Positions 7,823 to 14,349 of a DNA stretch of 27,506 bases are shown piece by piece. Every line of letters begins with the position of its first letter. Position 1 is the stretch's first letter. The translations under genes and the position numbers were made by a program. This DNA is from an uncultured Collinsella sp. Lineage in GTDB: Bacteria; Actinomycetota; Coriobacteriia; Coriobacteriales; Coriobacteriaceae. The stretch covers positions 1 to 27,506 of the forward strand of contig UREM01000027.1 of the NCBI GenBank assembly GCA_900546775.1. The letters are read 5' to 3'. Below the pieces are notes generated by a model that searched no databases, had not been told where the DNA came from, and saw only the letters and a list, made by a program, of their open reading frames with translations.

Positions 7823-7869
7823 GCCCAGATAAAACCTACCAAAATAAACCTGTCCCTAATTGGCAGGTT
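7823..7869 (-). repeat. Dispersed hairpin repeat, AACCTGCC type (inverted copy)
   Basis: On the minus strand this reads AACCTGCCAATTAGGGACAG, then GTTTATTTTGGTAGG and TTTTATCTGGGC. It is the same element as at 12501-12547 and 13753-13799 with a few substitutions. It lies flush against the -35 box of the LacI-family gene. Confidence 0.75.
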
Positions 7870-7900
7870 TTGACACCCTAGGGGTGGGCGATGCTACAAT
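7870..7900 (+). promoter_or_regulatory. Promoter of the LacI-family gene
   Basis: A perfect TTGACA (7870-7875) and TACAAT (7895-7900) are separated by 19 nt, a little longer than ideal. Transcription would begin near 7907, about 29 nt before the ATG. Confidence 0.6.
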
Positions 7901-7935
7901 CTGCCTTGTACTTGAAACGCATCAAAGGGGCCGCT

Positions 7936-9069
7936 ATGGCAAAGGTAAAAATCAGCGACGTCGCGCGCGAGGCGGGGGTCTCGCTGGGCACGGTATCCAA
8001 CGCGCTCAACCACCCCGAAAAGCTGCGCCCCGAGACCCTCAAGCTCATCAACGAGACCATCAATCGCCTTGGCTACCTGCCCAACCAAAGCGCTCGCCAG
8101 CTGGCCGGCGGCACCACTAAGTCCTTTGGCCTTGTCCTCCCCCGTCTCGACCACGGCTTTTCGCTCCAGATTGCCAGCGGTGCCCACAACGAGGCACGCA
8201 AGCACGGCTATGACTTGCTCATCGCCAATGCCGATAACGACGACATTCTCGAGGATCATTACCTGCGCTATTTTATGGGCACGCAGATGTCCGGCGTCAT
8301 GGTTCAGCCCATGGCGTCCCCCGACTGGCACCCCGCCATGGCCAAGATGCCCGTGCCGATCGTCCATCTGGACATCCACTGCTCCGAGCCCGGTTATTAC
8401 GTGGCTGCCGACAACGAGGCACAAGGCCGCATTATCGCCGAGCTCGCCGTTGCCCGTGGCGCACGCCATATCACCGTTGTGGGCAGAGCGGCATTTATGC
8501 AGCTCACCTTGCGCGTACTTGGCATCCACAAGGCCCTCGCCCTGCATCCCGATATCAAGATCGAAGTCATCGACGCCGGCGAATGGAATACCGCTGCCGA
8601 CGGCTACAGCATCGGTGCCCAGCTTGCCGAGCGCCCTGATGACAAGCGCCCCGATTTTGTCATCGGCCTGACCGACGTATTGGCCTCGGGCGTTATCGCA
8701 GCGCTGACCGACAAAGGCATCTCCGTCCCTGAGCAGGTCCGCGTGGCCGGCTGCGACGGCAACCCCCTTGCATGGAGCGGATCGGTCCCGCTCACTACGG
8801 TAGCGCCCCCGGGCTACGAGATTGGCCGCAAGGGCGTTCAATTGCTCATAGAGCAAATCGAGGATAAACCTGCCGCCAAGACCAAACGAGTCCGCATCGG
8901 CTCCGCCGCGCGCACCGTCACCACGGTCACGGCCAGCGAGGACATTAACCGTCAGGAGCTCGTGCGTCCCTTCTTGCTCGAGCGCGTAAGCACCCAAAAT
9001 GCCAAGCCGCACCCGACGGGCCAACCCATGGTCCCAACAACCGACATCAACCTAGGCGCCTACTTGTGA
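7936..9069 (+). CDS. LacI-family transcriptional regulator, 377 aa
   Basis: The N-terminus KISDVAREAGVSLGTVSNAL is a typical LacI helix-turn-helix, followed by the hinge region LGYLPNQSARQLAGG. A periplasmic-binding-protein-like effector domain fills the rest (VTVVGRAAF, then FVIGLTDVLASGVIAALTD and VRVAGCDGNPLA). Such regulators bind palindromic operators and release on binding a sugar or sugar phosphate. The ATG at 7936 with GGGG 5 nt upstream is chosen over an in-frame ATG at 7891, which lies inside the promoter. It has an unusual C-terminal extension ending TTDINLGAYL, and a related ending is found in the remnant at 12877-12992. No sugar genes adjoin it, so its targets may be elsewhere. 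Confidence 0.93.
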   Translation: MAKVKISDVAREAGVSLGTVSNALNHPEKLRPETLKLINETINRLGYLPNQSARQLAGGTTKSFGLVLPRLDHGFSLQIASGAHNEARKHGYDLLIANADNDDILEDHYLRYFMGTQMSGVMVQPMASPDWHPAMAKMPVPIVHLDIHCSEPGYYVAADNEAQGRIIAELAVARGARHITVVGRAAFMQLTLRVLGIHKALALHPDIKIEVIDAGEWNTAADGYSIGAQLAERPDDKRPDFVIGLTDVLASGVIAALTDKGISVPEQVRVAGCDGNPLAWSGSVPLTTVAPPGYEIGRKGVQLLIEQIEDKPAAKTKRVRIGSAARTVTTVTASEDINRQELVRPFLLERVSTQNAKPHPTGQPMVPTTDINLGAYL

Positions 9070-9076
9070 CAAAAAA

Positions 9077-9113
9077 ACGCCGCAACGGAAACAGGCCCGC
9101 TGCGGCGTTTTTT
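9077..9113 (+). terminator. Rho-independent terminator of the LacI-family gene
   Basis: AACGCCGCA (9077-9085) pairs with TGCGGCGTT (9101-9109), followed by a T-run. An A-run in front suggests it works in both directions. Confidence 0.9.
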
Positions 9114-9187
9114 ACTGGCCCCATGTGCCCTCCCCGTTTAGCCGGACCTGCGGCTACGGATATTTACGGAATGTAATCCATTTTTCA

Positions 9188-9206
9188 TTAACTTTTTTGT
9201 TAAAAT
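9188..9206 (+). promoter_or_regulatory. Candidate extended -10 promoter in an AT-rich leader
   Basis: TGTTAAAAT (9198-9206) is an extended -10 type sequence. It overlaps a small inverted repeat, TTAAC (9188-9192) and GTTAA (9199-9203). The stretch 9165-9260 is much richer in A and T than the rest of the window. Confidence 0.35.
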
Positions 9207-9285
9207 AGACTCAATTCCATATTTTTAGATATTTCCTATAAGTATTGATTTTGCTCCAGTTTTTTCTCGCCAAGAAAGGGGTTTC

Positions 9286-10491
9286 ATGAATCTGATTGAT
9301 CGCAAACAGTACCTCGACTGGCTCATTTCGTGGAAAGACTCGCACGTCATCAAGGTCGTTTCGGGCGTGCGAAGGTCCGGCAAATCAAAGCTATTCGAAA
9401 TCTACCGTAGCTACCTGCGCGATCATGGAATCACAGGCGACCAGGTTATATCCCTCAACTTTGAAGACCTGGAGTTCGAGTCGCTTACGTCGTATAGAGC
9501 GCTCTACGACTACATTTCCGCCAGACTCGTCCCCGATAAGATGAACTACGTTTTTCTGGACGAGATACAGCACGTCGAGCATTTCGAAAAAGCCGTCGAC
9601 AGTCTTTTTATCAAGGACAATGTCGACCTCTACATAACCGGTTCCAACGCTTATCTGCTCTCGAGCGAGCTGGCAACTTTGCTCTCCGGCCGCTACGTAG
9701 AGCTCAAGATGCTGCCCCTATCCTTTAAAGAGTTTTGCTCGGCAAAAACCAATGACGGAAAGGCTCCCGCGCAGTTGTTTGACGAGTACATCACCCGGGG
9801 CTCTTTTCCCTTTATCGCCGAGACGGGTATTCAGGGACCCCAGGCGCGCGATTATCTTATGAGCCTCTACGATACCATCGTCATACGCGACGTTATCGAA
9901 CGCCTGAAGGTCTCGGACGTCCCGACCCTGCGCGATATCACCAAGTTCCTACTCCATAGCATTGGAAACCGGATCTCGATTAAAAAAATCTCCGACACGC
10001 TCTCGTCCAACGGCAACAAAACCGACCAGAAAACCGTAGCCAAATACCTCAAAGGCTTAACAGACAGCCTTGTGCTGTACTTTGCTCCGCGCTATAACGT
10101 GCGCGGTCGGCAGCTTCTTTCAACAAACGGCAAATACTACGCCGTTGACCTTGGACTTAGAGGTGCTCTCGTCAAAACCCAAAGCAGCGATATCGGTCAT
10201 ATCCTCGAAAATGTTGTTTATCTCGAGCTCCTACGCCGTGGATACGACGTCTACGTGGGCAATATCGACGGCGGGGAAATCGATTTTGTTGCCCTAAAGT
10301 CAGACGAGACAGCCTATTTTCAGGTTTCAGCCACAACGCTCGACGAAACTACCCTCAATCGAGAGTTGGCCCCCTTTAAGAAAGTCCGAGACAACTACCC
10401 CAAGACGCTTCTTACGCTCGACACGCTGTTTGCGGACGCGAACTACGAAGGAGTCCGCAAGCGCAACGTGATCGACTGGCTCCTGGAGTAA
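9286..10491 (+). CDS. AAA_14 / DUF4143 ATPase, 401 aa
   Basis: The N-terminal P-loop ATPase domain has Walker A GVRRSGKS (residues 27-34), Walker B YVFLDEIQ (88-95) and a sensor-like LYITGSNAYLLS (about 115-126). The C-terminal DUF4143 region contains a winged-helix-like stretch (ISIKKISDTL) and a nuclease-like fold signature, GGEIDFVAL and YFQVSATT. These proteins are widespread in gut anaerobes, often in several copies. Their role is not established; some authors link them to mobile or defence-related regions. AAGGGG lies 6 nt before the ATG. It is alone in its transcription unit behind an AT-rich leader, which hints at horizontal acquisition. It is full length for the family. Confidence 0.9.
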   Translation: MNLIDRKQYLDWLISWKDSHVIKVVSGVRRSGKSKLFEIYRSYLRDHGITGDQVISLNFEDLEFESLTSYRALYDYISARLVPDKMNYVFLDEIQHVEHFEKAVDSLFIKDNVDLYITGSNAYLLSSELATLLSGRYVELKMLPLSFKEFCSAKTNDGKAPAQLFDEYITRGSFPFIAETGIQGPQARDYLMSLYDTIVIRDVIERLKVSDVPTLRDITKFLLHSIGNRISIKKISDTLSSNGNKTDQKTVAKYLKGLTDSLVLYFAPRYNVRGRQLLSTNGKYYAVDLGLRGALVKTQSSDIGHILENVVYLELLRRGYDVYVGNIDGGEIDFVALKSDETAYFQVSATTLDETTLNRELAPFKKVRDNYPKTLLTLDTLFADANYEGVRKRNVIDWLLE

Positions 10492-10558
10492 CTTGTAACG
10501 TCATAACCCTCCGCCAGCTCCTTACCAAGGCCGCAGCCCCAGTCGCTTAAAGCACAAT

Positions 10559-10605
10559 GCCCCTCTTATCGGCCAAAACAGCAATCTTGGCGTGATAAGA
10601 GGGGC
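10559..10605. terminator. 12-bp perfect stem between convergent genes (probable terminator)
   Basis: GCCCCTCTTATC (10559-10570) pairs with GATAAGAGGGGC (10594-10605), with an inner CCAA/TTGG pairing. It lies between the convergent ATPase and HAD genes. No T-run follows, so it may be a weak or factor-assisted terminator. Confidence 0.45.
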
Positions 10606-10692
10606 TGACTGCGTCAGCGCCTCCACGCAGGCGCCGTTGCCGTCACCGTCCTGCGGGATCGGGCGCGGGGCATGGCGACTCGCGTGCAAACG

Positions 10693-11343
10693 CTAGCGCA
10701 CGGCCTTGACCGCCGCCGGCAGATCGAACAGCGTATCGAGCACGGCCTCGCAGCCATCCACCACGTCCTGCGGCAGCGGCACGATATCGGGGACGGCAAA
10801 GACGTGGCAGCCGGCCGTGATGCCCGAGACGCAGCCGTTGCGGGAATCCTCGACCACGGCGCACTCCTCGGAAGCAAAGCCCGCGCGCTCGCAGGCGAGC
10901 AGGTACATCTCAGGGTCGGGCTTGCCGTGTACGACGTCCTCGCCGCAGGTCACCGTCTCAAACTTATCAAAGAGGCCGACCGTCTTAAGGTTGCGCTCGG
11001 CGGTAACATGGCGCGACGACGTCGCAAGACCCACGTGATAGCCCGCGGTCAGCAGCTCGTCGAGGCACTCGGCGGCGCCGGCCTTAAGCTCCAGTTCGGT
11101 CTTGACCATCTCGTCGCGAATCTCCTTGTGACGACGATAGATCGCCTCGGTGGTTTCATGGCTGCCATAATGCTTATCAAGGAGGTCCATAACATCGGGC
11201 AGCGTGCGGCCGATAAACTGATGGATCAGCGCTTCATCAATCGCGAGCCCCAGCTCAGCGGCGCCTGCCTTCCAGGCCTTAATCCCCAAACGCTCGGTAT
11301 CGACCAGCGTTCCGTCCATGTCGAAAATAACGGCATTGATCAT
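10693..11343 (-). CDS. HAD-superfamily phosphatase/phosphoglucomutase-like, copy 1, 216 aa
   Basis: HAD motif I is FDMDGTLVD, with the nucleophile Asp8 and acid/base Asp10. Motif II is ATSS (107-110), motif III is the Lys of GKPDP (Lys141), and motif IV is VEDSRNG (164-170). A helical cap sits between motifs I and II, as in beta-phosphoglucomutase-like enzymes that act on sugar phosphates. The exact substrate is unknown. GGGGGA precedes the ATG at 11343. The gene is divergent from the larE-like gene. It is closely similar to the gene at 12989-13639, almost identical in the C-terminal half, with the same length and a shared upstream block at 11401-11459, so the two are recent paralogues. Confidence 0.92.
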   Translation of the reverse strand: MINAVIFDMDGTLVDTERLGIKAWKAGAAELGLAIDEALIHQFIGRTLPDVMDLLDKHYGSHETTEAIYRRHKEIRDEMVKTELELKAGAAECLDELLTAGYHVGLATSSRHVTAERNLKTVGLFDKFETVTCGEDVVHGKPDPEMYLLACERAGFASEECAVVEDSRNGCVSGITAGCHVFAVPDIVPLPQDVVDGCEAVLDTLFDLPAAVKAVR

Positions 11344-11400
11344 ATCGGTCCCCCATCGCTTCGCGCTGCTGTACTCCCACAACTTTACCGCACCTGTAAA

Positions 11401-11459
11401 CTTGTATATAACGTATATAGCATATTGCACTTTCGTTACATAGATAGAAGTCTTATGAC
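11401..11459 (-). repeat. 59-bp upstream block shared by the two HAD genes, copy 1
   Basis: Positions 11401-11459 match 13692-13750 at 55 of 59 bases by eye. In each copy the block lies 53-58 nt before the HAD start codon and contains an AT-rich near-palindrome, TATATAACGTATATA. It probably carries the HAD promoter and an operator. The larE promoter may overlap copy 1. Confidence 0.8.
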
Positions 11460-11516
11460 AAGCGGCTCGGTAGGATTATAGTTTTCGACCGAGTACTCAA
11501 CGGCAAGGATCGATTC

Positions 11517-12395
11517 ATGCTTTCAGACACCACCGCACCTGCAGAGGGGCTTCAGGACAAACTCACAGCGCTCGAGCAGCTGCTTTTGGCATACGGACGC
11601 GTCGCCATCGGCTTTTCCGGTGGCGTCGACAGCAGCTTTTTGGCCGCGATCTGCGCCCGCATCATGCCCACCAGCACCCTTCTCGTTCACCTCACCACGC
11701 CGCTCATCGGCACGCCCGAGCAGGCTTCGTTTGAGTGGGCGGTTGACGGGCAGGCCGATGAGGGGCCGCATTTCAAGCTCCCCGTGCTCAACCTCTCGGT
11801 CGATCAGCTGCAGCTCCCCCAGGTAGCCTGCAACGACGCCGACCGCTGCTACCACTGCAAGCGCGCCGGCTTTACCGCCATCGTCAATCACGCCAGGTCG
11901 CTGGGCTTTCCCACCGTTATCGACGGCAGTAACGCAAGCGACCGCGGCGACTACCGCCCCGGCATGCGCGCCGCCCAGGAGCTCGGCGTGCGATCGCCGC
12001 TCATGGAGGTCGGCTTTACCAAGGACGAAGAGCGCGAGCTGCTGCGCGCCTGGGGATACCCCGTCTGGAACCTGCCAGCAGGAGCCTGCCTGGCCACGCG
12101 TGTCCCCACGGGCGAGGAGCTCACGCGCGAGAAGGTCGATGTGATTCGCGCCTGCGAGGACTACCTGCACAACCTTGGCCTGGCCCAGGTCCGCGCACGC
12201 CTCGTTGGCGGCTGCATGCATATCGAGGCCGCGCCGGCAGACATCGCCAAGATCGCCGCCCTCAGCAGCACCGCGGTCAACGACGAGGGCAAGGCCCCGC
12301 TTCCCGCCGCCATCGAATCTGCCCTGCGCAACCTAGGCTGCGGCCACATCTCCCCCGAGGTCACCCCCTACATCCACGGCAACATGAATCAATAG
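11517..12395 (+). CDS. larE: LarE-family ATP-dependent sacrificial sulfur transferase, 292 aa
   Basis: It carries an adenine-nucleotide alpha-hydrolase PP-loop, SGGVDSS (residues 34-40), an internal DRCYHCK (Cys111, Cys114) and the conserved PAGACLATRVP with Cys191. Cys191 corresponds to the cysteine that LarE of lactic acid bacteria gives up as sulfur donor. With two further cysteines in the CxxC, it may instead be the type that holds a labile iron-sulfur cluster. LarE adds sulfur to pyridinium bis-carboxylate to build the nickel-pincer cofactor of lactate racemase. The partners LarB and LarC are not in this window, so the pathway is not shown here. AAGGA lies 7 nt before the ATG. It is divergent from HAD copy 1, and a 26-bp palindrome follows. 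Confidence 0.9.
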   Translation: MLSDTTAPAEGLQDKLTALEQLLLAYGRVAIGFSGGVDSSFLAAICARIMPTSTLLVHLTTPLIGTPEQASFEWAVDGQADEGPHFKLPVLNLSVDQLQLPQVACNDADRCYHCKRAGFTAIVNHARSLGFPTVIDGSNASDRGDYRPGMRAAQELGVRSPLMEVGFTKDEERELLRAWGYPVWNLPAGACLATRVPTGEELTREKVDVIRACEDYLHNLGLAQVRARLVGGCMHIEAAPADIAKIAALSSTAVNDEGKAPLPAAIESALRNLGCGHISPEVTPYIHGNMNQ

Positions 12396-12407
12396 CGCAT
12401 CCTAAAT

Positions 12408-12476
12408 AAGTTGCGGTGGAATAGTTCCTGTTTTGCGGCCTATCGGGCCCAAACAGGAACTATTCCACCGCAACTT
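12408..12476. repeat. 26-bp perfect palindrome (long hairpin)
   Basis: The arms 12408-12433 and 12451-12476 are perfectly complementary over 26 bp around a 17-nt loop that itself contains GGCC and GGGCC. It begins 13 nt after the larE stop and could end that transcript, but it is much longer than a normal terminator and lacks a T-run. It looks more like a repetitive hairpin element or small mobile-element relic. Confidence 0.85.
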
Positions 12477-12500
12477 CGTTTGATGGGCATTGACCCGCAG

Positions 12501-12547
12501 ACCTGCCAAAAAGGGACAGGTTTATTTTGGCAGGTTTTATCTGGGAA
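12501..12547 (+). repeat. Dispersed hairpin repeat, AACCTGCC type
   Basis: ACCTGCCAAAA (12501-12511) pairs with TTTTGGCAGGT (12525-12535). The loop holds AGGGACAGG and TTTATCTGGG follows the hairpin. It is nearly identical to the copy at 13753-13799. Confidence 0.85.
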
Positions 12548-12564
12548 AATGTCGCAAGACAACT

Positions 12565-12877
12565 GCCTCTCTAGCACCCCTCTAACTTCGAGAGGCACTT
12601 GAGAGGCGTCTCGGCCGCACCTACTTTTTCCGATAGCGGCGGTTACAGCTCGTCGATGAACCCATTACTTCAATGAGTCCTTTATCCGGCAGCATTGGCA
12701 TTCCGTCTCTCTAAACCAACAGATTTATCTCTCTAACTTTAGAGAGATAAGCACTTTGTTTTAGAGAGACCTTTAGAGAGATATAACGAATTCGCTGCTA
12801 GATTACCTAAGGCTGTCTCTCTAACCGACTTTATCTTTAGAGAGACATTTAGAGAGACGAGCGCGACCCCTCTAATG
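12565..12877. repeat. Cluster of TTAGAGAGA / TCTCTCTAA motifs in both orientations
   Basis: About ten copies of the motif, exact or degenerate, lie in 310 bp without a gene. Exact or near-exact copies are at 12705, 12725 and 12739 (together a perfect 12-bp inverted pair with a 2-nt spacer), 12761, 12773, 12815, 12837 and 12849. Weaker forms, CCTCTCTAG, CCCCTCTAA and GAGAGGC, lie at 12565, 12577, 12590 and 12601, and CCCCTCTAATG at 12867. Two direct pairs share a 12-bp period. This looks like an operator cluster or a decayed repeat array; no family is recognised. Confidence 0.75.
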
Positions 12878-12992
12878 AATGGAACACCGCAGCCGACAGC
12901 TACGGCATCGGCGCCCAGATCGCCGAGCGCGCAGTACCCCGGTAAGCAACTACGCCGAAGCCACCGCCATCGGCTTCGGCGCATACCTTTAG
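12877..12992 (+). pseudogene. Remnant of a LacI-family regulator gene
   Basis: Codons from 12877 read EWNTAADSYGIGAQIAER, matching EWNTAADGYSIGAQLAER in the intact LacI protein at 7936-9069; the DNA agrees at 47 of 54 bases by eye. The reading frame then changes, and the last residues before TAG at 12990-12992 read NYAEATAIGFGAYL, like that protein's C-terminal tail ending in GAYL. The DNA-binding domain and most of the effector domain are missing and the remaining pieces are out of frame, so this is a deleted, non-functional copy. It overlaps the 3' end of HAD copy 2 by 4 bases on the opposite strand. Confidence 0.75.
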
Positions 12993-13639
12993 CTCACGGC
13001 CTTGACCGCCGCCCCCAGATCGAACAACGTATCGAGTACCGTCTCGCAGCCGTCCGCCACGTCCTGCGGCAGCGGCACGATATCGGGAACGGCAAAGACA
13101 TGGCAGCCGGCCGTGATACCCGAGACGCAGCCGTTGCGCGAATCCTCGACCACGGCGCATTCCTCGGGAGTAAAGCCCGCGCGCTCGCAAGCGAGCAGGT
13201 AAATCGCGGGGTCGGGCTTGCCATATGCGACATCCTCGCCGAAGGTCACCGTTTCAAACTTGTCAAAGAGGCCGACCGATTTAAGGTTGCGCTCGGCCGC
13301 AACGCAGCGCGACGACGTCGCAAGGCCCACGTGATAGCCCGCAGCCAGCAGCTCGTCGAGGCACTCGGCGGCGCCGGCCTTAAGTTCCAGGTCGGTCTTG
13401 GCCATCTCGCTGTGTAGCTCAATGTTGCGGGCAAAAATCGCGTCGGCGGTTTCGCCCTTGCCGTAATGCGCCTCAAGGATGTCCTTAACATCGGCATTCG
13501 AACGGCCGATAAACTGATGGATCAACGCATCATCAATCGCGATCCCCAGCTCGGCAGCGCCCACCTTCCATGCCCTCATGTCCAAACGCTCGGTATCGAC
13601 CAGCGTTCCGTCCATGTCAAAAATGACAGCCTTGATCAT
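12989..13639 (-). CDS. HAD-superfamily phosphatase/phosphoglucomutase-like, copy 2, 216 aa
   Basis: It has the same architecture and length as copy 1: FDMDGTLVD with Asp8/Asp10, ATSS, GKPDP and VEDSRNG are all intact. The last third of the protein is almost identical to copy 1, while the cap domain (residues 45-85) differs most. This suggests either different substrate preference or gene conversion of the C-terminal half. AAGGGGG lies 5 nt before the ATG at 13639, which is preferred over an in-frame ATG at 13672. Its promoter block is the second copy of the 59-bp shared sequence. The convergent neighbour is a LacI remnant, and PTS IIA lies upstream on the same strand, behind its own terminator. 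Confidence 0.92.
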   Translation of the reverse strand: MIKAVIFDMDGTLVDTERLDMRAWKVGAAELGIAIDDALIHQFIGRSNADVKDILEAHYGKGETADAIFARNIELHSEMAKTDLELKAGAAECLDELLAAGYHVGLATSSRCVAAERNLKSVGLFDKFETVTFGEDVAYGKPDPAIYLLACERAGFTPEECAVVEDSRNGCVSGITAGCHVFAVPDIVPLPQDVADGCETVLDTLFDLGAAVKAVS

Positions 13640-13691
13640 ATCGGCCCCCTTCGCCGGCTTGCGTTGTCGCAAATCTACTGCACGTCACAAC

Positions 13692-13750
13692 CTTGTATAT
13701 AACGTATATATCATATTGTACTTTCGTTACATAGACAGAAGCCTTATGAC
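13692..13750 (-). repeat. 59-bp upstream block shared by the two HAD genes, copy 2
   Basis: This matches 11401-11459 with four substitutions. It ends 2 nt before a dispersed hairpin repeat at 13753. Confidence 0.8.
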
Positions 13751-13752
13751 GT

Positions 13753-13799
13753 AACCTGCCAAAAAGGGACAGGTTTATTTTGGCAGGTTTTATCTGGGG
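13753..13799 (+). repeat. Dispersed hairpin repeat, AACCTGCC type
   Basis: AACCTGCCAAAA (13753-13764) pairs with TTTTGGCAGGTT (13778-13789), with AGGGACAGG in the loop and TTATCTGGGG behind. It lies between HAD copy 2 and the end of the sugar operon. Confidence 0.85.
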
Positions 13800-13810
13800 A
13801 AACGCAAACA

Positions 13811-13845
13811 GGGCCGCGACACCTATATGGCGTCGCGGCCCTTTT
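13811..13845. terminator. Terminator at the end of the sugar operon
   Basis: GGGCCGCGAC (13811-13820) pairs with GTCGCGGCCC (13832-13841). The T-run is on the plus-strand side, with TGTTTG on the other, so it most likely stops the leftward operon through hairpin strength. Confidence 0.75.
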
Positions 13846-13884
13846 CCTTGGAGAAGGATCGATTGATTGAACGGGATGACCGTT

Positions 13885-14337
13885 CTAGTCTTCGAGTCCG
13901 CTATTGATGAGCTCCGCAATCTCAACGGGATCGGTGCTCGCGCGCACCTTGTCACGGAAGGCGGCATCCATCAGCATCACGGCAGCCTTGGAGAGCAGAC
14001 GCAGGTGCGTGGTTCCAGCCTCGCCGGCAGGCACGTACAGCGCGAGCGCAACATCGACGGGCACCCCATCGAAACTCGGCCATTCAACGGGCTCGGCCAG
14101 TTTAAGCACGGCCACGCCCGGCGTATGGATCGCATCGCTCTTGGCATGCGGAACGGCAAAACCGGCGACGAGGCCAGTCTCGGCCTCGTTTTCGCGAGCA
14201 ATAAAAGCCGCCTCTACAGCAGATGCGTCATCGGCAAAACCAAGCTCAACAGCCTGCTCGGACAGATAATGCAGCGCGTCCTCGCGCGAGGCGGCGGCGT
14301 AGCCAATCGTCACTTGGTTGGCAGATACAAACCCCAT
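13885..14337 (-). CDS. PTS sugar transporter subunit IIA, fructose/mannitol type, 150 aa
   Basis: This is the phospho-relay protein that takes phosphate from HPr and passes it to the IIB domain. The active-site motif FAVPHAKSDAI puts the phosphorylated histidine at His64, and the length and TGLVAGFAVPHA context are typical of PTS EIIA type 2. It is the last gene of the operon, 12 nt after the transketolase C-subunit stop, with GGAAGG 6 nt before the ATG. The matching IIB and IIC domains are fused in the first gene (18409-19881), so together the operon encodes a full fructose-family transporter with IIA as a separate protein. Confidence 0.94.
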   Translation of the reverse strand: MGFVSANQVTIGYAAASREDALHYLSEQAVELGFADDASAVEAAFIARENEAETGLVAGFAVPHAKSDAIHTPGVAVLKLAEPVEWPSFDGVPVDVALALYVPAGEAGTTHLRLLSKAAVMLMDAAFRDKVRASTDPVEIAELINSGLED

Positions 14338-14349
14338 GAAAAGCCTTCC

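Noticed and set aside
5807..7873. Two long plus-strand frames opposite glmS
   Set aside because: They mirror glmS codons and show no domain or start signal.
11523..12221. 232-codon frame opposite larE
   Set aside because: Antisense shadow; larE has the PP-loop, cysteine motifs and ribosome site.
12565..12877. CRISPR-like array
   Set aside because: The repeated motif is only about 9-11 bases, occurs in both orientations and has irregular spacing; there are no cas genes.
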